A stretch of 64,000 nt of DNA from Perilla frutescens (GCA_026008535.1 BRKX01000014.1:41174506-41238505); one strand, 5' to 3'. Shown: positions 46,772 to 59,273, counted from the first letter of the stretch. Notes: generated from the letters alone by a model not told the origin. Made by a program: numbers and translations.

Positions 46772-46844
46772 AGCTTAAAAGGTTAGCACAGATAAACAGA
46801 TCTGATTCAAATGATCTGCAGAAACGGCTGATTCTTAGAATCAA

Positions 46845-46858
46845 CCACTCTGATACCA
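46845..46858 (-). other. Primer binding site of element A
   Basis: Minus strand TGGTATCAGAGTGG, two bases after the LTR end, initiator tRNA-Met type. Confidence 0.85.
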
Positions 46859-46860
46859 CT

Positions 46861-48603
46861 TGTTGGTCCCGGTACGAGCCTTTGTCAGTTTAGAGGGGGG
46901 TGAATAAGCTGACTTCAAAAACTTTAAAACAGATGCGGAATAGATAGGGCCCTAACTCGCTTTTGAGATTTATCTGTGCTGACTGATCAGTTGAGAGAAG
47001 CTGACAGAGGCTTAGCTGATGAGCTGATCAGTTTTCAACTGATAGCTAGAAGACGTGGCTGAAGCTTGTCAGTTCAGTCTGTGTGTGTGAATGTGTGCAG
47101 TTAAAGAACTTGCAAGTGCATGACTGAAAAACAATAAGAACAGCACACACAGAGCTTTATAGAGGTTCGAAGCTTCCTGCTTCTACGTCCTCTCTTCCTT
47201 CCGCAGAAGGGCAATCCACTATGCAATAGTAAAGTTTCTTTATTACAATTACACAGTGAAGAATTCCTGTTGGACCTGAAAACGGCACCCTTCAACCCGA
47301 GCGCGGCCTCCTTTCCAACTGTTGTTGTCCTGGAAGAACGGACCCGTCGGTACATGCTCTTCCTCAGTCAGTTTCTGGGTCGACAGCTCACATTTACCCG
47401 TCTCAACTGCTCGCTGAGACTTTAGGTGCTATTATCCGTCTTTACACGATTTTAGATCTCGCTCGATCTTCAAGAAGATAGTCTTGAATCTGTTATCAAC
47501 CTGGAGTGCTCCTTTCTCTTGAGCTGGGTGGTTGATCTTTGAGGGACTGTACTGAGAAGCTTTGCTCTTGCTGGAATTCTGCATCAGCTTAGCAGCTTGC
47601 TTGACTTGAAGCACGCCTTCTCAGTATGAGACTTTTCGCACTTTGAGAGTATTGAGCTTTGAGCTGAAGGGAGAGAAAGAAATAGCTCATTATGCAAAAT
47701 AGCAAAGTTAGATTAGCGAAAGTCTTGGACAAACTTGATTTTACCCTCTTTAAAAAGATGAGTGAATTTTGACCGTTATGAATGGTGATATTTAAAAATC
47801 ACCGGTAGCATATTAATGCTTGTAGCCGTTTGAAGCTCTTTTAATAAACTAGCCGTTTTAACTTTAATAGTCTCTGCTCTAAGATCATCAGGATCTTATA
47901 AAGATTTTCTGGTAAGATCTTCATTAACTGCTTGTCAGTAGGAGCAGGTGATTCGGCTATCATTTTTGGATATTCAGCTGACGGGTTCTCAGCTATCTCG
48001 GCTTTCAGCTATGAGATTGTCCAGTTGGTAGATCTTTAGCTGCCTTGAGCTTCTATCATGATATAGTCTAGTTTAGCTGACTCATCAGCTAAGCTTAAAA
48101 GCTTCCATTTCTAGACTTATCAATTGGCTACTGATTGAGCTTTTACCTTTTCTCTCTTAATTGATCTATGGTCAGCTAAGTGAAGGCTCAAAGCATTTAG
48201 AGCTATTTTACCAATAAACTGATCTTTGATCAGTTTAGGATCAGCTTTGACTGATCTCTGATCAGATCAGTTTCAGCTTTCAAGCTGACTCTGTTCATCA
48301 GTCTATCCTGGCTTTTTGCTAAGACTAATGATTAACTCATCTCTGGATGCCTATCAGTCTCCAAAGTTCTCTTTCCCCTTTACAGCTTATCTTAAGCTTT
48401 AAAGAGTTTACTCTGACTGGTCTGATCAAGGCAACCTGTAAGCTGATTGACCATGCTTCTGAATAGCTATCTCTCATCTCAGCTTGAAGTCTTATTTGGT
48501 CATTATCCTTGATTTTCAGCTTATCATAACCTGCAGTTTTTCATTAAATCATCACACATATTTTGACATTTCATCAAAATCATCATTTGGGATTTTCCCA
48601 ACA
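46861..48603 (-). mobile_element. 5' LTR of Sirevirus A
   Basis: 1743 bp. Minus strand TGTTGGGAAAATCCC...GTACCGGGACCAACA. Very rich in TCAGCT/AGCTGA (about 18 by eye) and in CTGATCAG palindromes. The 3' partner LTR is not in the window. Confidence 0.85.
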
Positions 48604-50090
48604 ATTTTTCTAACACTATATGTGTAGTTATAACGAATTTCTATGGTTCATTGTTGCTAGAGTTGGGATATTTACCCTAATTTCCCCTTTGTTTTGTTGA
48701 TGGTTGGTTGGAGGTGTTGTGATGGTTTTATGGAGTTGATTTTCATGTATGTTATAGGCCTAGGAGGGAAGTACATGTATTGGAAATTTTGGATTTAAAG
48801 GATTTAAATTGAGTCTTGTTCTTGTGGTTTAAATGGGTGCACGTAACGTGTTCGATTAAATATCTCAAAGAGTTTTAATGTGTATTTTGAGTCCAAAATC
48901 ATAGTATGAGCTTGTATATCCATGGTTGAGTATGTGGATGTGTATGAGAACCTTAAAGAAATGTATAGAATGTGTTTGGTCAAAATTATAGAATAATTGT
49001 CTAACTCGACATCTAAAATGAAAAAGGGATTCAAAGGTGCTAGGCGACGTATTGGGGTTCGAGGTGGACAACTTGGGCACGGCAAAGGAGTATTTCAAGG
49101 TTGAAAGGATTTTGAAAGCATCTCATAAGGTGGGGTTACTCTAAACTGTAAACACATGTAAAGTTATAGTTATTGTTGTGCTTGATTGTATAAATATGCA
49201 GGGTCTTCGGACCGATTATAAGAATGAGACCCTTCGGGACAATATAGAGATCTTTGGGGATTGATAAAGAGGTCTTACGGGATCGATATAGACTTGTTAA
49301 TGTCCTCCCTGGGGGATAATAAGCCTGCGGGCATTCCTACAGGGCTAAGACGTTCATTAACAGGGGCATCATAATGTTTGGGCCCTACGGGGTTTAGACT
49401 AATCTCCACAAAGTAAAGAAGTTTCCATATGTTATATTTTTACTTGTGCAATTGGCTATAACTGTTTGCAATGTTCCCCCACTGAGTATGTTGTTAAATA
49501 CTCACCCCATTCATTTAATAAATTTCAGGTTGAGGAGTTGGGGATCGAGTAGGAGCGTTGTGAACACGAGAGAACTCCCACAAGCTTGTGTTTACTTTTG
49601 CATGCTCTTCTTTTGAAATACTCGTATCATTATTATCTCATTGATCATTTTTTTTGGGAATAACCCGATTTTTGTAGATACGATATGATAACTTGATATA
49701 TTATGTATACATTTTAAAGGCGGATCGTTCGACCTAGGAGCTTACGATGTTTAAATATATGTCAGTGAACCCCTATGCTATGTATGCTAATTTAGAGTGC
49801 TAGACGGGCGGGTTGTGTAAAGCCTATAAGCCCGATAGGTTAGATGATTGTATGATTGATGTGGATGGACTTATGCAATGCTTCCATTAAATACTATGTT
49901 GTGTGGTAGTGTAGATTCGATAGGTTGCATGTTATAGAATTGTGAAAAATTTATATTGAGAATTATGATGTCATACCTCATTATGCAATTTGACCTTAGC
50001 TTCCACTCAATTTATTAAAAGAACACAAATTTGTGTAAGTAAATCGTATGTTAAGTGATGTGGCCAAACGGAGTAGTTTGGGGCGTTACA
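48604..50090 (+). mobile_element. Ty3 LTR, 5' truncated, ending GGGGCGTTACA
   Basis: Recognised by its end (TTTGGGGCGTTACA), a donor-like AAG|GTGGGG at 49130, a hairpin array at 49202-49392, CCCACTGAGTA...TACTCACCCC at 49478 and acceptor-like TTTCAG|G at 49528. Its left part is cut where Sirevirus A begins. No PBS follows; it abuts a truncated LTR of Sirevirus B, so it is a 3' or solo LTR. Confidence 0.7.
49202..49392 (+). repeat. UNCG-type hairpins in the LTR
   Basis: GGTC-TTCG-GACC (49202-49213), GCC-TGCG-GGC (49323-49332) and CCC-TACG-GGG (49383-49392) are perfect stems over UUCG, UGCG and UACG. Other weaker copies (CCTTCGGG, about 49231) lie between. Confidence 0.75.
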
Positions 50091-50907
50091 ATAAAACATA
50101 CAGAGGATTATCCTAGCTTCACTCACTCGAATAATCACTCAAACAAACCTATCTAAACGCATAGATAGATTACAACAAGTTACTCTAAATCCTAGACTCT
50201 CAAAGTTGATTATCTAACCTACACACATAACTGGAATGAAAGTCTCCAGTTGATTGGGATGCTAGGCCGATGTCTGGGAAGATGTCTTGGATTTCAGAGA
50301 TGACACTAGATACAAGATTCAGAGCTTCTCACAAACCACGGTGATAACCTGCTTGCATAAATGATTTTAAGCTCTAAAAAGACCTTAAATACTTCTTCCA
50401 TCTTGTCTTGGCAGTTGCCTCACAATCCTAGATGACTTGGACTTGAATCAACCGCCTTCCACTACCCATTGCTGAAGTGGACTTGAGATAACCGTCTCCT
50501 GCATTGCGTGGCACACGTTCTTCAGCATCGTGCAATAGTAGCGGTTACTCTAGTGACCCACGATCTCTTGCAACGGTTAGTGTCCAATAGAGAGTGGGAA
50601 CATCACGTCCCCTACAAATCCGGAACAGATTTTGAACAAATCAAAATCAACCATTATCCACGATTTAATTCATAATAAAATATCTAGTAAATCCCTAAAT
50701 ACATGGAAAACAAAATGTGATAAATATCACAATATATTCAGATTAATTTAAGATAAATTAATCCAAAATACTAGGAAAGGATAAGATTAATATTCCGAGT
50801 GTTATACTCGATGTGACGAGAATGACGGAACATCATTAGATACGACATTAATTTGCGATTTTATCAAACAAAGTGATAACATCATCTAGAACACGTCATA
50901 CTCAACA
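50091..50907 (-). mobile_element. 3' LTR of Sirevirus B, truncated
   Basis: Matches 59541-60355 over its whole length (minus strand TGTTGAGTATGACGTG...). The last 250 bp, homologous to 59292-59540, are missing at the Ty3 LTR junction. Confidence 0.9.
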
Positions 50908-51038
50908 ATCTCCCCCTTAAGCTTATCCTTTCTGCACCAAACATGAAGCTCAATATATACATGATTAGAGCCGCAGCGGAATATGATCAAAATTTTTGCA
51001 GTTTAAAAACTCCCCCTTAAGGTTTGCTCCCCCTTAAG
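50908..51038 (-). other. Polypurine tract, present three times
   Basis: The tract CTTAAGGGGGAG next to the LTR (50910-50921) is repeated at 51010-51021 and 51027-51038 (minus strand). Multiplied tracts before the 3' LTR have been described for Sireviruses. Confidence 0.75.
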
Positions 51039-51125
51039 TTATTATTTGTAAAAAAAATATTAGTAGGTATAATCCCCTATACATGAATATACAACAAATT
51101 GGGCATTTACCCCTGTACAGAAATA

Positions 51126-51330
51126 TACAATGTTGAGAACATTCTCAACTTAACAATCATCACATATTTTTTTTTTTAAAAAATGTGAACACAATCACAA
51201 TGTTGAAATGATTTTCAACACAAAACATCACATATTATAAGTTATGTGAGAAATAGATTATCAATGTTGAAACCATTCTCAACATAAAACTTCACACATT
51301 AAAATATGCGAACAGAATATATATAGCAAA
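51126..51330 (-). repeat. Three tandem units with paired hairpins
   Basis: Units of about 65 bp each contain TGTTGARA...TYTCAACA (51132, 51201, 51262) and CACATA...TATGTG-like arms. In the middle unit TGTTGAAA-tgat-TTTCAACA pairs perfectly, and in the first TTGAGAA pairs with TTCTCAA. They lie between the extra ORF and the polypurine tract. Confidence 0.7.
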
Positions 51331-51623
51331 ATCATCACCCAATGCTGATGATTAAAAACTAAATTATCCAAAGATATCCAACATTGGATACCTTAATAAG
51401 TAAAAATAAACATGTGTCCAGCACATCAACAAAAATAAACAAGGATGTAAACACATCCAAAATAGAGTTGTGTCCAGCACAATACATAACCATGAAATTA
51501 GATTGTTTTTTACAAAGAAAATTCAAATTTTCTTTTTGCCCTTTCCCTTGGCCACGGACTTTCCAGCCTTCTCAGCTTCAACAACCCCAACATCTCCACC
51601 AACACCAACACCAGCAGCAGCGG

Positions 51624-53489
51624 CTACTCCCCTTTTTGTGTAGAAAGAGTTCCTCGAAGAGCTTGACGAAGCTCAGCCATTGCATTGGTGAACACTGTGC
51701 CTTGATGAATCAATGAATCCATCTGTGAGATATAGGAGTTTAAAACCTGCACAGAAACAGTCACCAAATGCGAGGAAGCACTTGCTATATCACTTTCTGA
51801 AAGATGAGGAGAGAGAGCACTCTCTGGAGCAACATCCTGCCCAACATCCCTTGATGCAGCAGTTGAACTTTGACCAAGGGTGTAAGGGAGATCGATCACA
51901 CGATCTTCATTCCCTTTAGGCTTGATGATAGAGATAGTTGAGGTTTCAGTAACTATCTTTTTCTTGTTTGGCTTCACACCTTGGTCAACCAGGATGGCAT
52001 AAATGAGGCAGGGAAAAGGTAAGATGCTGGTAGTGTTTGATTTTGCAGCAGCCTTCAGCATACAATCAAAAATATAGTCTCTGAGATCGAAGGGGATTTT
52101 TGTTCCAAGCTTGAAGAGCAAGAATGCTTGATCTGCAGTGAGGACTGAAGAGTTGGTGGTAGGTAACCAATTACACACAGTTAATTTGTGTAAAACAGAA
52201 TAGAAGAAAGTAAGCTTAGAAGTGGAGAGCTTGTTAGTCCACTCAGTTACCAAACCACCAGTGACAGTTGACACCACATCATCAATTAAGTCAAGGCTAA
52301 CAACATCAGAATCGTTGCCCAGACCTAAAAACTTATTTATGATCAAGGGGTTAAGCGAATAGATCTTATCTCTCATATAAACCTCCTCATACTTGCTCTT
52401 GGTTTTATCACCCATCTCAGGAGACATATTTGCATAAAATTCAGCAACAAAATCAGGCTCAAAAGAAGACAATGCAGTGACAGATTTTCAGAGACCCCTC
52501 TTTTTCAGGAAAACATCCATCTCATATTTTTTAAAACTAAGCACATCTATTTGTTTTTCAACATGTGTAGGACGAAGAACAATAGTTTTATGAATAGATT
52601 TAGCATGTTGAGAGTAGAATGTCTTACTGAATGCAGAGGAAACATCATGAGGGGAACTTGGAGGATAGACGGGTTCAGAATCAGCAGAATCAGCATCGTC
52701 TTTGACATCGACTGAATGAGTGGGGGATGAAGAGACTATCTTTTTAGCTGTGCCGGGGGAGACCATTTCTTGTGAAGAGGTGGGGGAGAGATCCTTCTTT
52801 TTAGGGCCAGATGTAGCGCCCTTTTTCCCTTTCCCTTTCAATGTTTGTCCTGAAGTCGCAGGCTTGGTAGGAACATCGGCTTCTGGCATGACAGAGATAG
52901 GCTTCTCTTGCTGTTCAGCATCAACTTCCACATCCTGAACAACTTTCTCTTGAGAATTTTCAGGGGTATTTTCTTCTTCCTTGGACTCATCTTTCAATGA
53001 CCTTGCTGGTTTCTCTTCCAGTTTCAACGTTCTCCTTACCTTTTTGCTTGAACCCACATCGGCCTCTTCTTTAACAGGCCCTTGTTAACCATGAAGTCGC
53101 TTTGACTTGCGGGTAGGGCCGCTCTTCTTCTTCTCGACAAGAGCTTGAATGTGTAACTCTAGATCTGGGTTGATAGGGTCTTCCTCTGCACCAGGACTTA
53201 TGTGCTGAAGAGGAGTGGGGTTTAGCACCAATGTGGAGTCATGAGCGTCTGCCTCTTCCATAGAAGCGTCTGCATGTTCAGTCGGAGGAGATGAGGGTTT
53301 TTCGGACTCTGATTTGGGTCCTTCTGGAGTGAGTTCAGCTGTTGCAGTTACTGCGGGAGTGGATGTGGCGGAAGGAGTGATAGTTGATGTTCCAGCAGGA
53401 TTAGAGGCAGAGGATGGAGTGCCCATAGTCTTCTCGAACATTTGTTTCATCATCTCGAACATGACAGTGAGATCCTTTGGTTCCGCCAT
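51624..53489 (-). pseudogene. Extra ORF of Sirevirus B, downstream of pol
   Basis: First in-frame ATG at 53489 (MAEPKDLTVMFEMMKQM). One unshifted frame of 621 codons, broken by TAA at 53085 and TGA at 52488. Residues 1-280 are low-complexity, acidic and Lys-rich, with a basic patch KKKSGPTRKSKRLHG. From about residue 340 a folded domain reads DFVAEFYANMSPE, VYMRDKIYSLNPLIINKFLG, TVCNWLPTTNSSVLTADQAF, FKLGTKIPFDLRDYIFDCM and LPFPCLIYAILVDQGVKPN. This resembles the Pfam 'putative plant transposon protein' domain. The tail ends SLIHQGTVFTNAMAELRQAL. No membrane segments, so a retroviral Env is not supported. Function unknown. A TATA-like site lies about 110 bp upstream. Confidence 0.75.
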
Positions 53490-53596
53490 TTTTGAACTGT
53501 AAAAAGCTTTGAGAGAGAGAGATGCAGGAGTGGGAGACGAAAAGGTTTCGAAAAGTAAGAGTGAGAGAAATAAACCAAAAGATTTCAAATTGGGTT

Positions 53597-53604
53597 GATA
53601 TACA
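53597..53604 (-). promoter_or_regulatory. TATA-like site before the extra ORF of element B
   Basis: Minus strand TGTATATC, followed by a pyrimidine-rich leader and the first ATG at 53489. Weaker than the site in element A but at a similar distance. Confidence 0.4.
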
Positions 53605-54164
53605 CTCCCACCCTTAAAAATCGGAACATCCAAATGTCATATCACCCACTTTTTGATTTTCCTTAAAAAATATTTAAATAAAACAAACTAGTGGATAAGG
53701 ATACCCATATCAAAATGAGTACTTATCACAAAAATTCAAAAAGTGAATCTTTATGGGCCCCAAAATATTTTCTGTGTTTTTTTATTAATAAATAAAATAA
53801 AGGGGCGAAAACCACACACAAAAAATAATATAATTCTAGGCATATATTTTCTGAAGAATATGGTTTCTCTGCAATCTTGCCCACAATATCAGCCACAACA
53901 TTAATGAACAATGAATGAAATAAACCCAATTTTCTATAATTTACCTTTTTAGGGTCATGGGCATTTCATTCACAAACACAGATACAGAATTTTAAGTAGC
54001 TGATTTTGTTAAATTACGAGCAGATAAACCATAATTTCATTAAGTAAACCTTGAATTATATTTAAAAAAATAATTAAAGAAGAAACGAACATAAAAGAAA
54101 CAACTGATGTTGATAGGAAAATAAACACACACCGAGTTCAACATCAGTAAACATAAAGAACTAT
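53605..54164 (-). other. Spacer between pol and the extra ORF of element B
   Basis: AT-rich, no coding frame supported. About 560 bp, comparable to the spacer of element A. Confidence 0.5.
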
Positions 54165-57100
54165 TTAAACAGAGCACATTCCAAGAGACTTTCTCAAGGC
54201 AGAAAATCTCTCGAAATCAAGAGGCTTGGTAAAAATATCCGCTGTTTGATTCTCAGTGGATATGTACTTGATGTTTATGATCTCCTTTTTCACCAAGTCT
54301 CTGATGAAATGATGCCGAATGTCGATATGCTTAGGGTGTGAATGTTGAACAGGGTTCTTAGAAATTTCAATAGCACTTGTATTATCACACAGCATGGTAA
54401 GTGATGAGCTTGTCATGCCATAGTCCTTCATCATTTAGTTCAGCCACACCAACTGAGCACAGCAACTAGCAGTTGCAACATATTCGGATTCAGCTGTTGA
54501 CAAGGAGATGCAATTTTGTTTCTTGCTTGACCAAAAAACCATATTACTCCCCAAAAAGAAGCAACCACCACTTGTGCTCTTCCTATCATCATATCGTCTG
54601 CCCAGTCTGAATCACTATATCCAATAAAGCTGGTGTTTGTATCTTTACAATACCTGATTCCAAAGTCGACTGTACCAGCAACATATCGAATTATTCTTTT
54701 GACAGCTTTCAAGTGAGACTCCTTGGGTTGAGCTTGGTATCTAGCACATACTCCAACACTGAACATGATATCAGGTCTGCTGGCAGTAGAGTAGAGCAAG
54801 CTTTCAATCATTCCTCTATACATTGTTAGGTCAACATTGACTCCAATATCGTCTTTGCTCAGTTTTTCAGAGGATCCCATTGGTGTCTTCATAGGCTTTG
54901 CAGCTTCAAGTCCGAAGCGCTTGATCAGATTTTTAGCATACTTGCTTTGGGATATAAAAATCCCATCTTTATCTTGCTTGATTTGGAGACCAAGAAAGTA
55001 GGCCAATTCACCGACCATGCTCATTTCAAATGTGCTGCACATTGCATCAATAAACTCACTGAGAAGGTTAGAACAAGTGGATCCAAACACAATATCATCA
55101 ACGTAGATTTGTGCAACAGTGATGTGTTTGTGAATCCTTTTAATAAACAATGTTTTATCAACCACGCCTCTTGAAAAAACAAAGTCAATTAAAAACTCCG
55201 TAAGTCGAGCATACCAAGCTCTAGGAGCTTGTTTAAGCCCATACAAAGCCTTGTGTAATTTCCGCACATGGTTCAATTTTTCATGACATTTAAAGCCTTT
55301 TGGTTGTTCAACATAGGCTTCCTCATTCAAAATGCTATTCAAAAATGCACTTTTGACATCCATTTGATACAATGTAAACCCAATGTGACAAGCAATGGCG
55401 AGAAGGAGACGGATAGACTCTATTCTAGCAACAGGACTGAATGTTTCATCATAGTCTATTTCTTCTACTTGAGTATAACCTTGAGCCACCAGCCTAGCTT
55501 TGTTTCTAACTACATTTCCAGACTCATCAGTCTTGTTCTTAAAAATCCATTTGGTTCCAATTATATTTTTATTTTCAGGCCTTGGAACCAATTCCCACAC
55601 ATTATTTTAAACAAACTGAATCAGCTCATCATGCATTACTTCTACCCAGAATTCATCTTTTAATGCTTCTTTGACATTTTTAGGTTCAACACTGGATAGA
55701 AAGCATGAAATAGACACAAGGTTAATAACTGATGACATGCAAACATGTTTGACCAATTCAGCAACATCGGCTGAGCTCTTTGTTCTAGTTTTGACTCCTT
55801 GAGATCCATCACCTATAATTTGGGAGTTAGGATGATCTCTTTTGATTCTCCTTAGAGGATCTCGTCTTGGTTCATTATGAGCCAGTGGAAGTTTGTCATC
55901 ATCGCTTTCAGAGGAGGAGTCTGAGTCTGGTGTTTGAGGTGATATTGATTCCTTTATTGAGGGAGAGAAAACATTTGATTTGACATCAGGACTTCTCGTA
56001 GGACTTTTGACAGTTCTACTTGACACCTTATCAACAATGTCTGGCTCATGGAGAAGAAATGACACATCATCTTCCTCAGATCTAGTTATCAGGCCTGCAA
56101 GATCATCAAATACAACATTGATAGATTCTTGCACAGCTTTAGTTCTTAGGTTAAGAACACAATATGCTCTGCTATTTTGAGCATATCCTAAGAACAATCC
56201 TTTGTCACTCTTGGAGTCAAACTTTCCAAGATAGTCTCTGTCGTTCAGGATGTAGCAGACACATCCAAACATATGAAAATATTTAAGATTTGGCTTTCTT
56301 TCTCTTAGAAGCTCATAAGGAGTCTCCTTTCTTCCCGGTCGAAGGTAGACTCTGTTCCCGACGTGACAATCTGTGTTAACAGCTTTAGCCCACAACTTCT
56401 TTGAAAGCCCTTTAACCTGTAACATTGCACATGACATTTCCTACAGAGTTCGATTTTTTCTCTCCACCACTCCGTTTTGTTCTGGAGTCTTTGGAGCTGA
56501 ATACTCATGGAGTATTCCTTTCCTCTCATAAAAATTATCGAATGCAGCATTCTCAAATTCTCTTCCATGATCTGTTCTTATGCATGCAATGTTGATGTCA
56601 AACTACAGACACATTGTGCGGCAGAATTTTTTGAAGACTTTGAGCGTTTCAGATTTATCCTGCAGAAATTCAACCCAAGTATACCTTGAAAAATCATCAA
56701 CAATGACCAGGATGAAACTCTTACCACTCATACTCTTTGTATCGATTGGTCCCATGATGTCCATGTGCAAGAGTTGAAAACATCTTGTTATATGACATCC
56801 ACCCAGACTTTTGTGAAGAATTCTGATTTGTTTTCCCTTTTGGCAAGCACCACATATCACATCGTGATCAACATTCAGCTTTGGTAGGCCACGAACGGCA
56901 TCGGATGCAATCAGCTTTTTCAAATTTACCATGCTCACATGATCAAGTTTTTGATGAATCAACTTTGTTTCGTCATTTACAGACATGTTGCAGGTTTCAT
57001 CTTTGTCAGCATGGTAGCAATTGTCAGATGCACGGCTGCCAAACATTATGCATTTGTCATGTTTATCAAATACTTCACAAGTATTTTTATCAAACTTGAC

Positions 57101-57391
57101 ATGCATATCATCATCACACAGCTGACTAATGCTGATCAGATTGGCCATCAATCCCTCAACATGCAGGACATTATGGAGCTTAGGGAAATTTTTAACATTC
57201 AAGGTGTCTTTTCCAATAATGTTTCCTTGAGCTCCTCCACCGTAGCTGACCTTGCCTTTGTTGGTAGTGGTGTATTCTTCAAGAAATTCCTTGTTGCCGG
57301 TCATGTGTCGAGAACATCCACTGTCAAAGTACCATGTTCCGGTAATGTTAACCTTCAAGAATGTGCACACAACATTGTAGATGTATTTCAT
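54165..57391 (-). pseudogene. Sirevirus B protease-integrase-RT-RNase H
   Basis: Protease WYFDSGCSRHMTGN; integrase LLHMDIMGPI, IRTDHGREF and ERKNRTL; RT KARLVAQGYTQVEE, QMDVKSAFLN and IYVDDIVFGS; RNase H GYSDSDWADD, then after a shift near 54590 LCDNTSAIEI, HIDIRHHFIRDLV and NQTADIFTKPL. The frame is unbroken by shifts from 57391 to about 54590, with stops at 56603, about 56440 (in NRTL-stop-EM) and 55607 (QFV-stop-NNVWELV). Another stop at 54435 lies in WLN-stop-MMKD. Nearly all fit Gln codons changed by one transition. It is inactive. Confidence 0.92.
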
Positions 57392-57442
57392 CTTTTTGGA
57401 CTTCTTAGGATTTTTGTTCTTTGATGTGGTCCCTGATGTTGT

Positions 57443-59227
57443 TCAACCAGTTGCAACATCATCATGAAATTTTAAGCAATGTGGTTTGATATGTCCAGGC
57501 TCTTGACAGTAATGACAAACATACTTCCGTACCTTTGAGCCTTTACATTGCTTCTGATCATCATCTTCAACATTGATCCTTGTCGTTGTGCTTGAATTGT
57601 TACCTTTCACAAACTGAACAACATTGTTGTTTGAGAAAGACATGGAAGATTTATTGGAGAATCCCAGTCCAGCTTTGTCTGTCTGTCCCAATGTTAAGGC
57701 TTCATTTAGGACATTGGTTTCTTGATTCCACTTCTGAAATGTTCTTGAGGTGTCCTCCACTTCCTTCTTTAGTTTGCTGATTTCAGCATCACTCCTGGTA
57801 AGTCTAATTTCCAGACTTACAACCTTCTCTCTAAGAAACTGATTTTCTTCCATGAGAAATCTCAGCTCTTTTGATTTAGCTGTCCATTGAGTGCAGACTT
57901 TATATTGTTGAGCTCTTGAAGGGAGGCAGTGGGTCGTTTTTCATGTGGATCATTCTCTCTGATTTCGGAAGCATGATTGAACTCATCCAGAAGAGTCATT
58001 TCATACCAATTCGTAGTATTGGGTGAAATCTCAGTAGCTTCTGCTTCAACATTTGGAAGAACTTCATCTTCAACTTCACATTTTTCAATGTCAAGTTTGT
58101 CAAGTTCATCAATATCATTCAGAGCATCAATAATCTAATCATCTTCTTCCATGACATTGATAAACAACACTCTCTGATCTGAATCATTTTCAGCATCAGA
58201 ATCATCACTAAGAACATCATTAAAATTATTTCTTTGTCTTCTTCGTGCTGTTGGAGATTCATTTGAGTAATGTCCATACCTAGAGCATGCTCTACATTGA
58301 ACTGAATCAATGTCTTTCCCAGTGTCAACAACTTCCTTCTTGACATTTGATCTTCTAGAACTTGATGTTGATGACGATGAAGAGTCAAACAGCCGCCGAG
58401 GTTTGATATTTGGGGGGGCTTTTCTTCATGGATCGGACAAGTGAGTTGAATTTCCTTATTAAGAGTGCGACACTCGGCATTTTTTCCTCGTTGATTTCCT
58501 GAAGATCGTCAACATCATTATGAACATCAGATGACATAATTGTTCTCTAAAGAGCAATTCCCCTTGAAGTTGAGTTTGCTTTCTGGTTTTGCAGGTTCAT
58601 CTCAAATGTTAGCAGGATGCTGACTGCTTCACTCATGCTCATGGTTCCCACATCATGTGCTTCCTCAATTGTAGAAATTTTCATATTGAATCTTTCTGGG
58701 AGAGTTCGAAGTAGCTTGCTAACCATGTTCTCATTGGAAATTGGACTCCCAAGAGCGGTCGATTGATTTGAGATCTCACACAATTTTTCAGCATAAGATG
58801 AAATAGTTTCATCTTCAAGCATGCGTAGATTTTCAAACTTGGATGTGAGCAGCCTTAGTTTGGTCTTCCTCACACTGGCAGACCCTTCACAATGTTCCTG
58901 AAGAATGGTCCATACTTGATATGCAATAACATAGTTGCAAATCATCTTGAAGCATGGAACATCAACTGAAACAAAAATCGCATTCAGAGTGCGAGCATTA
59001 AAATTTGAGATTGTTCTCTCATCATTTGTCCATTGGGATTCTGGTGTTAACACAAAATCCCCATTTGGACCTTCCATCCTAGGAGGACTCCATTCTTCAA
59101 TGACTGTCATCCATGCTCTTTCATCGATAGATTTGATGTAAATCTTCATTCGAGATTTCCACATGACATAGTTACCATTATTGCTATCTAGAGCAGGAGG
59201 ACGATATTGATTAATCTGAATATCCAT
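57443..59227 (-). pseudogene. Sirevirus B gag with two zinc knuckles
   Basis: The first true ATG is at 59227 (MDIQINQYRPPALDSNNG). UBN2-type gag to 58547, where a stop follows SRGIAL. A first knuckle CRACSRYGHYSNES (last Cys lost) lies near 58290. An acidic part is followed by a coiled coil (57853-57720: LEIRLTRSDAEISKLKKEVE) and a second knuckle CHYCQEPGHIKPHC near 57500. The frame is shifted at least once around 58400. The paired knuckles and coiled coil are Sirevirus features. Confidence 0.85.
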
Positions 59228-59273
59228 CGTAGATTTCAAGCAATATCGGATCGAGTACTTAGTGTGTCAAGTA

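Larger units (their letters stand above)
38833..48603 (-). mobile_element. Sirevirus-type copia element A, 3' truncated
   Basis: Minus-strand order is LTR (46861-48603), PBS, gag with coiled coil, pol, spacer, extra ORF, then loss of the remainder and of the 3' LTR near 38833. The long gag, the position of the extra ORF and the LTR end TGTTGGGAAAATCCC fit Sireviruses. The reading frames carry many stops and at least two frameshifts. Confidence 0.85.

Noticed and set aside
51624..53489. Retroviral-type envelope gene in Sirevirus B
   Set aside because: Position after pol fits, but there is no signal peptide, no membrane segment and no coiled fusion region; the domain resembles a plant transposon-associated protein family instead.
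56939..57424. 161-codon plus-strand frame
   Set aside because: Antisense to the protease and integrase of Sirevirus B.
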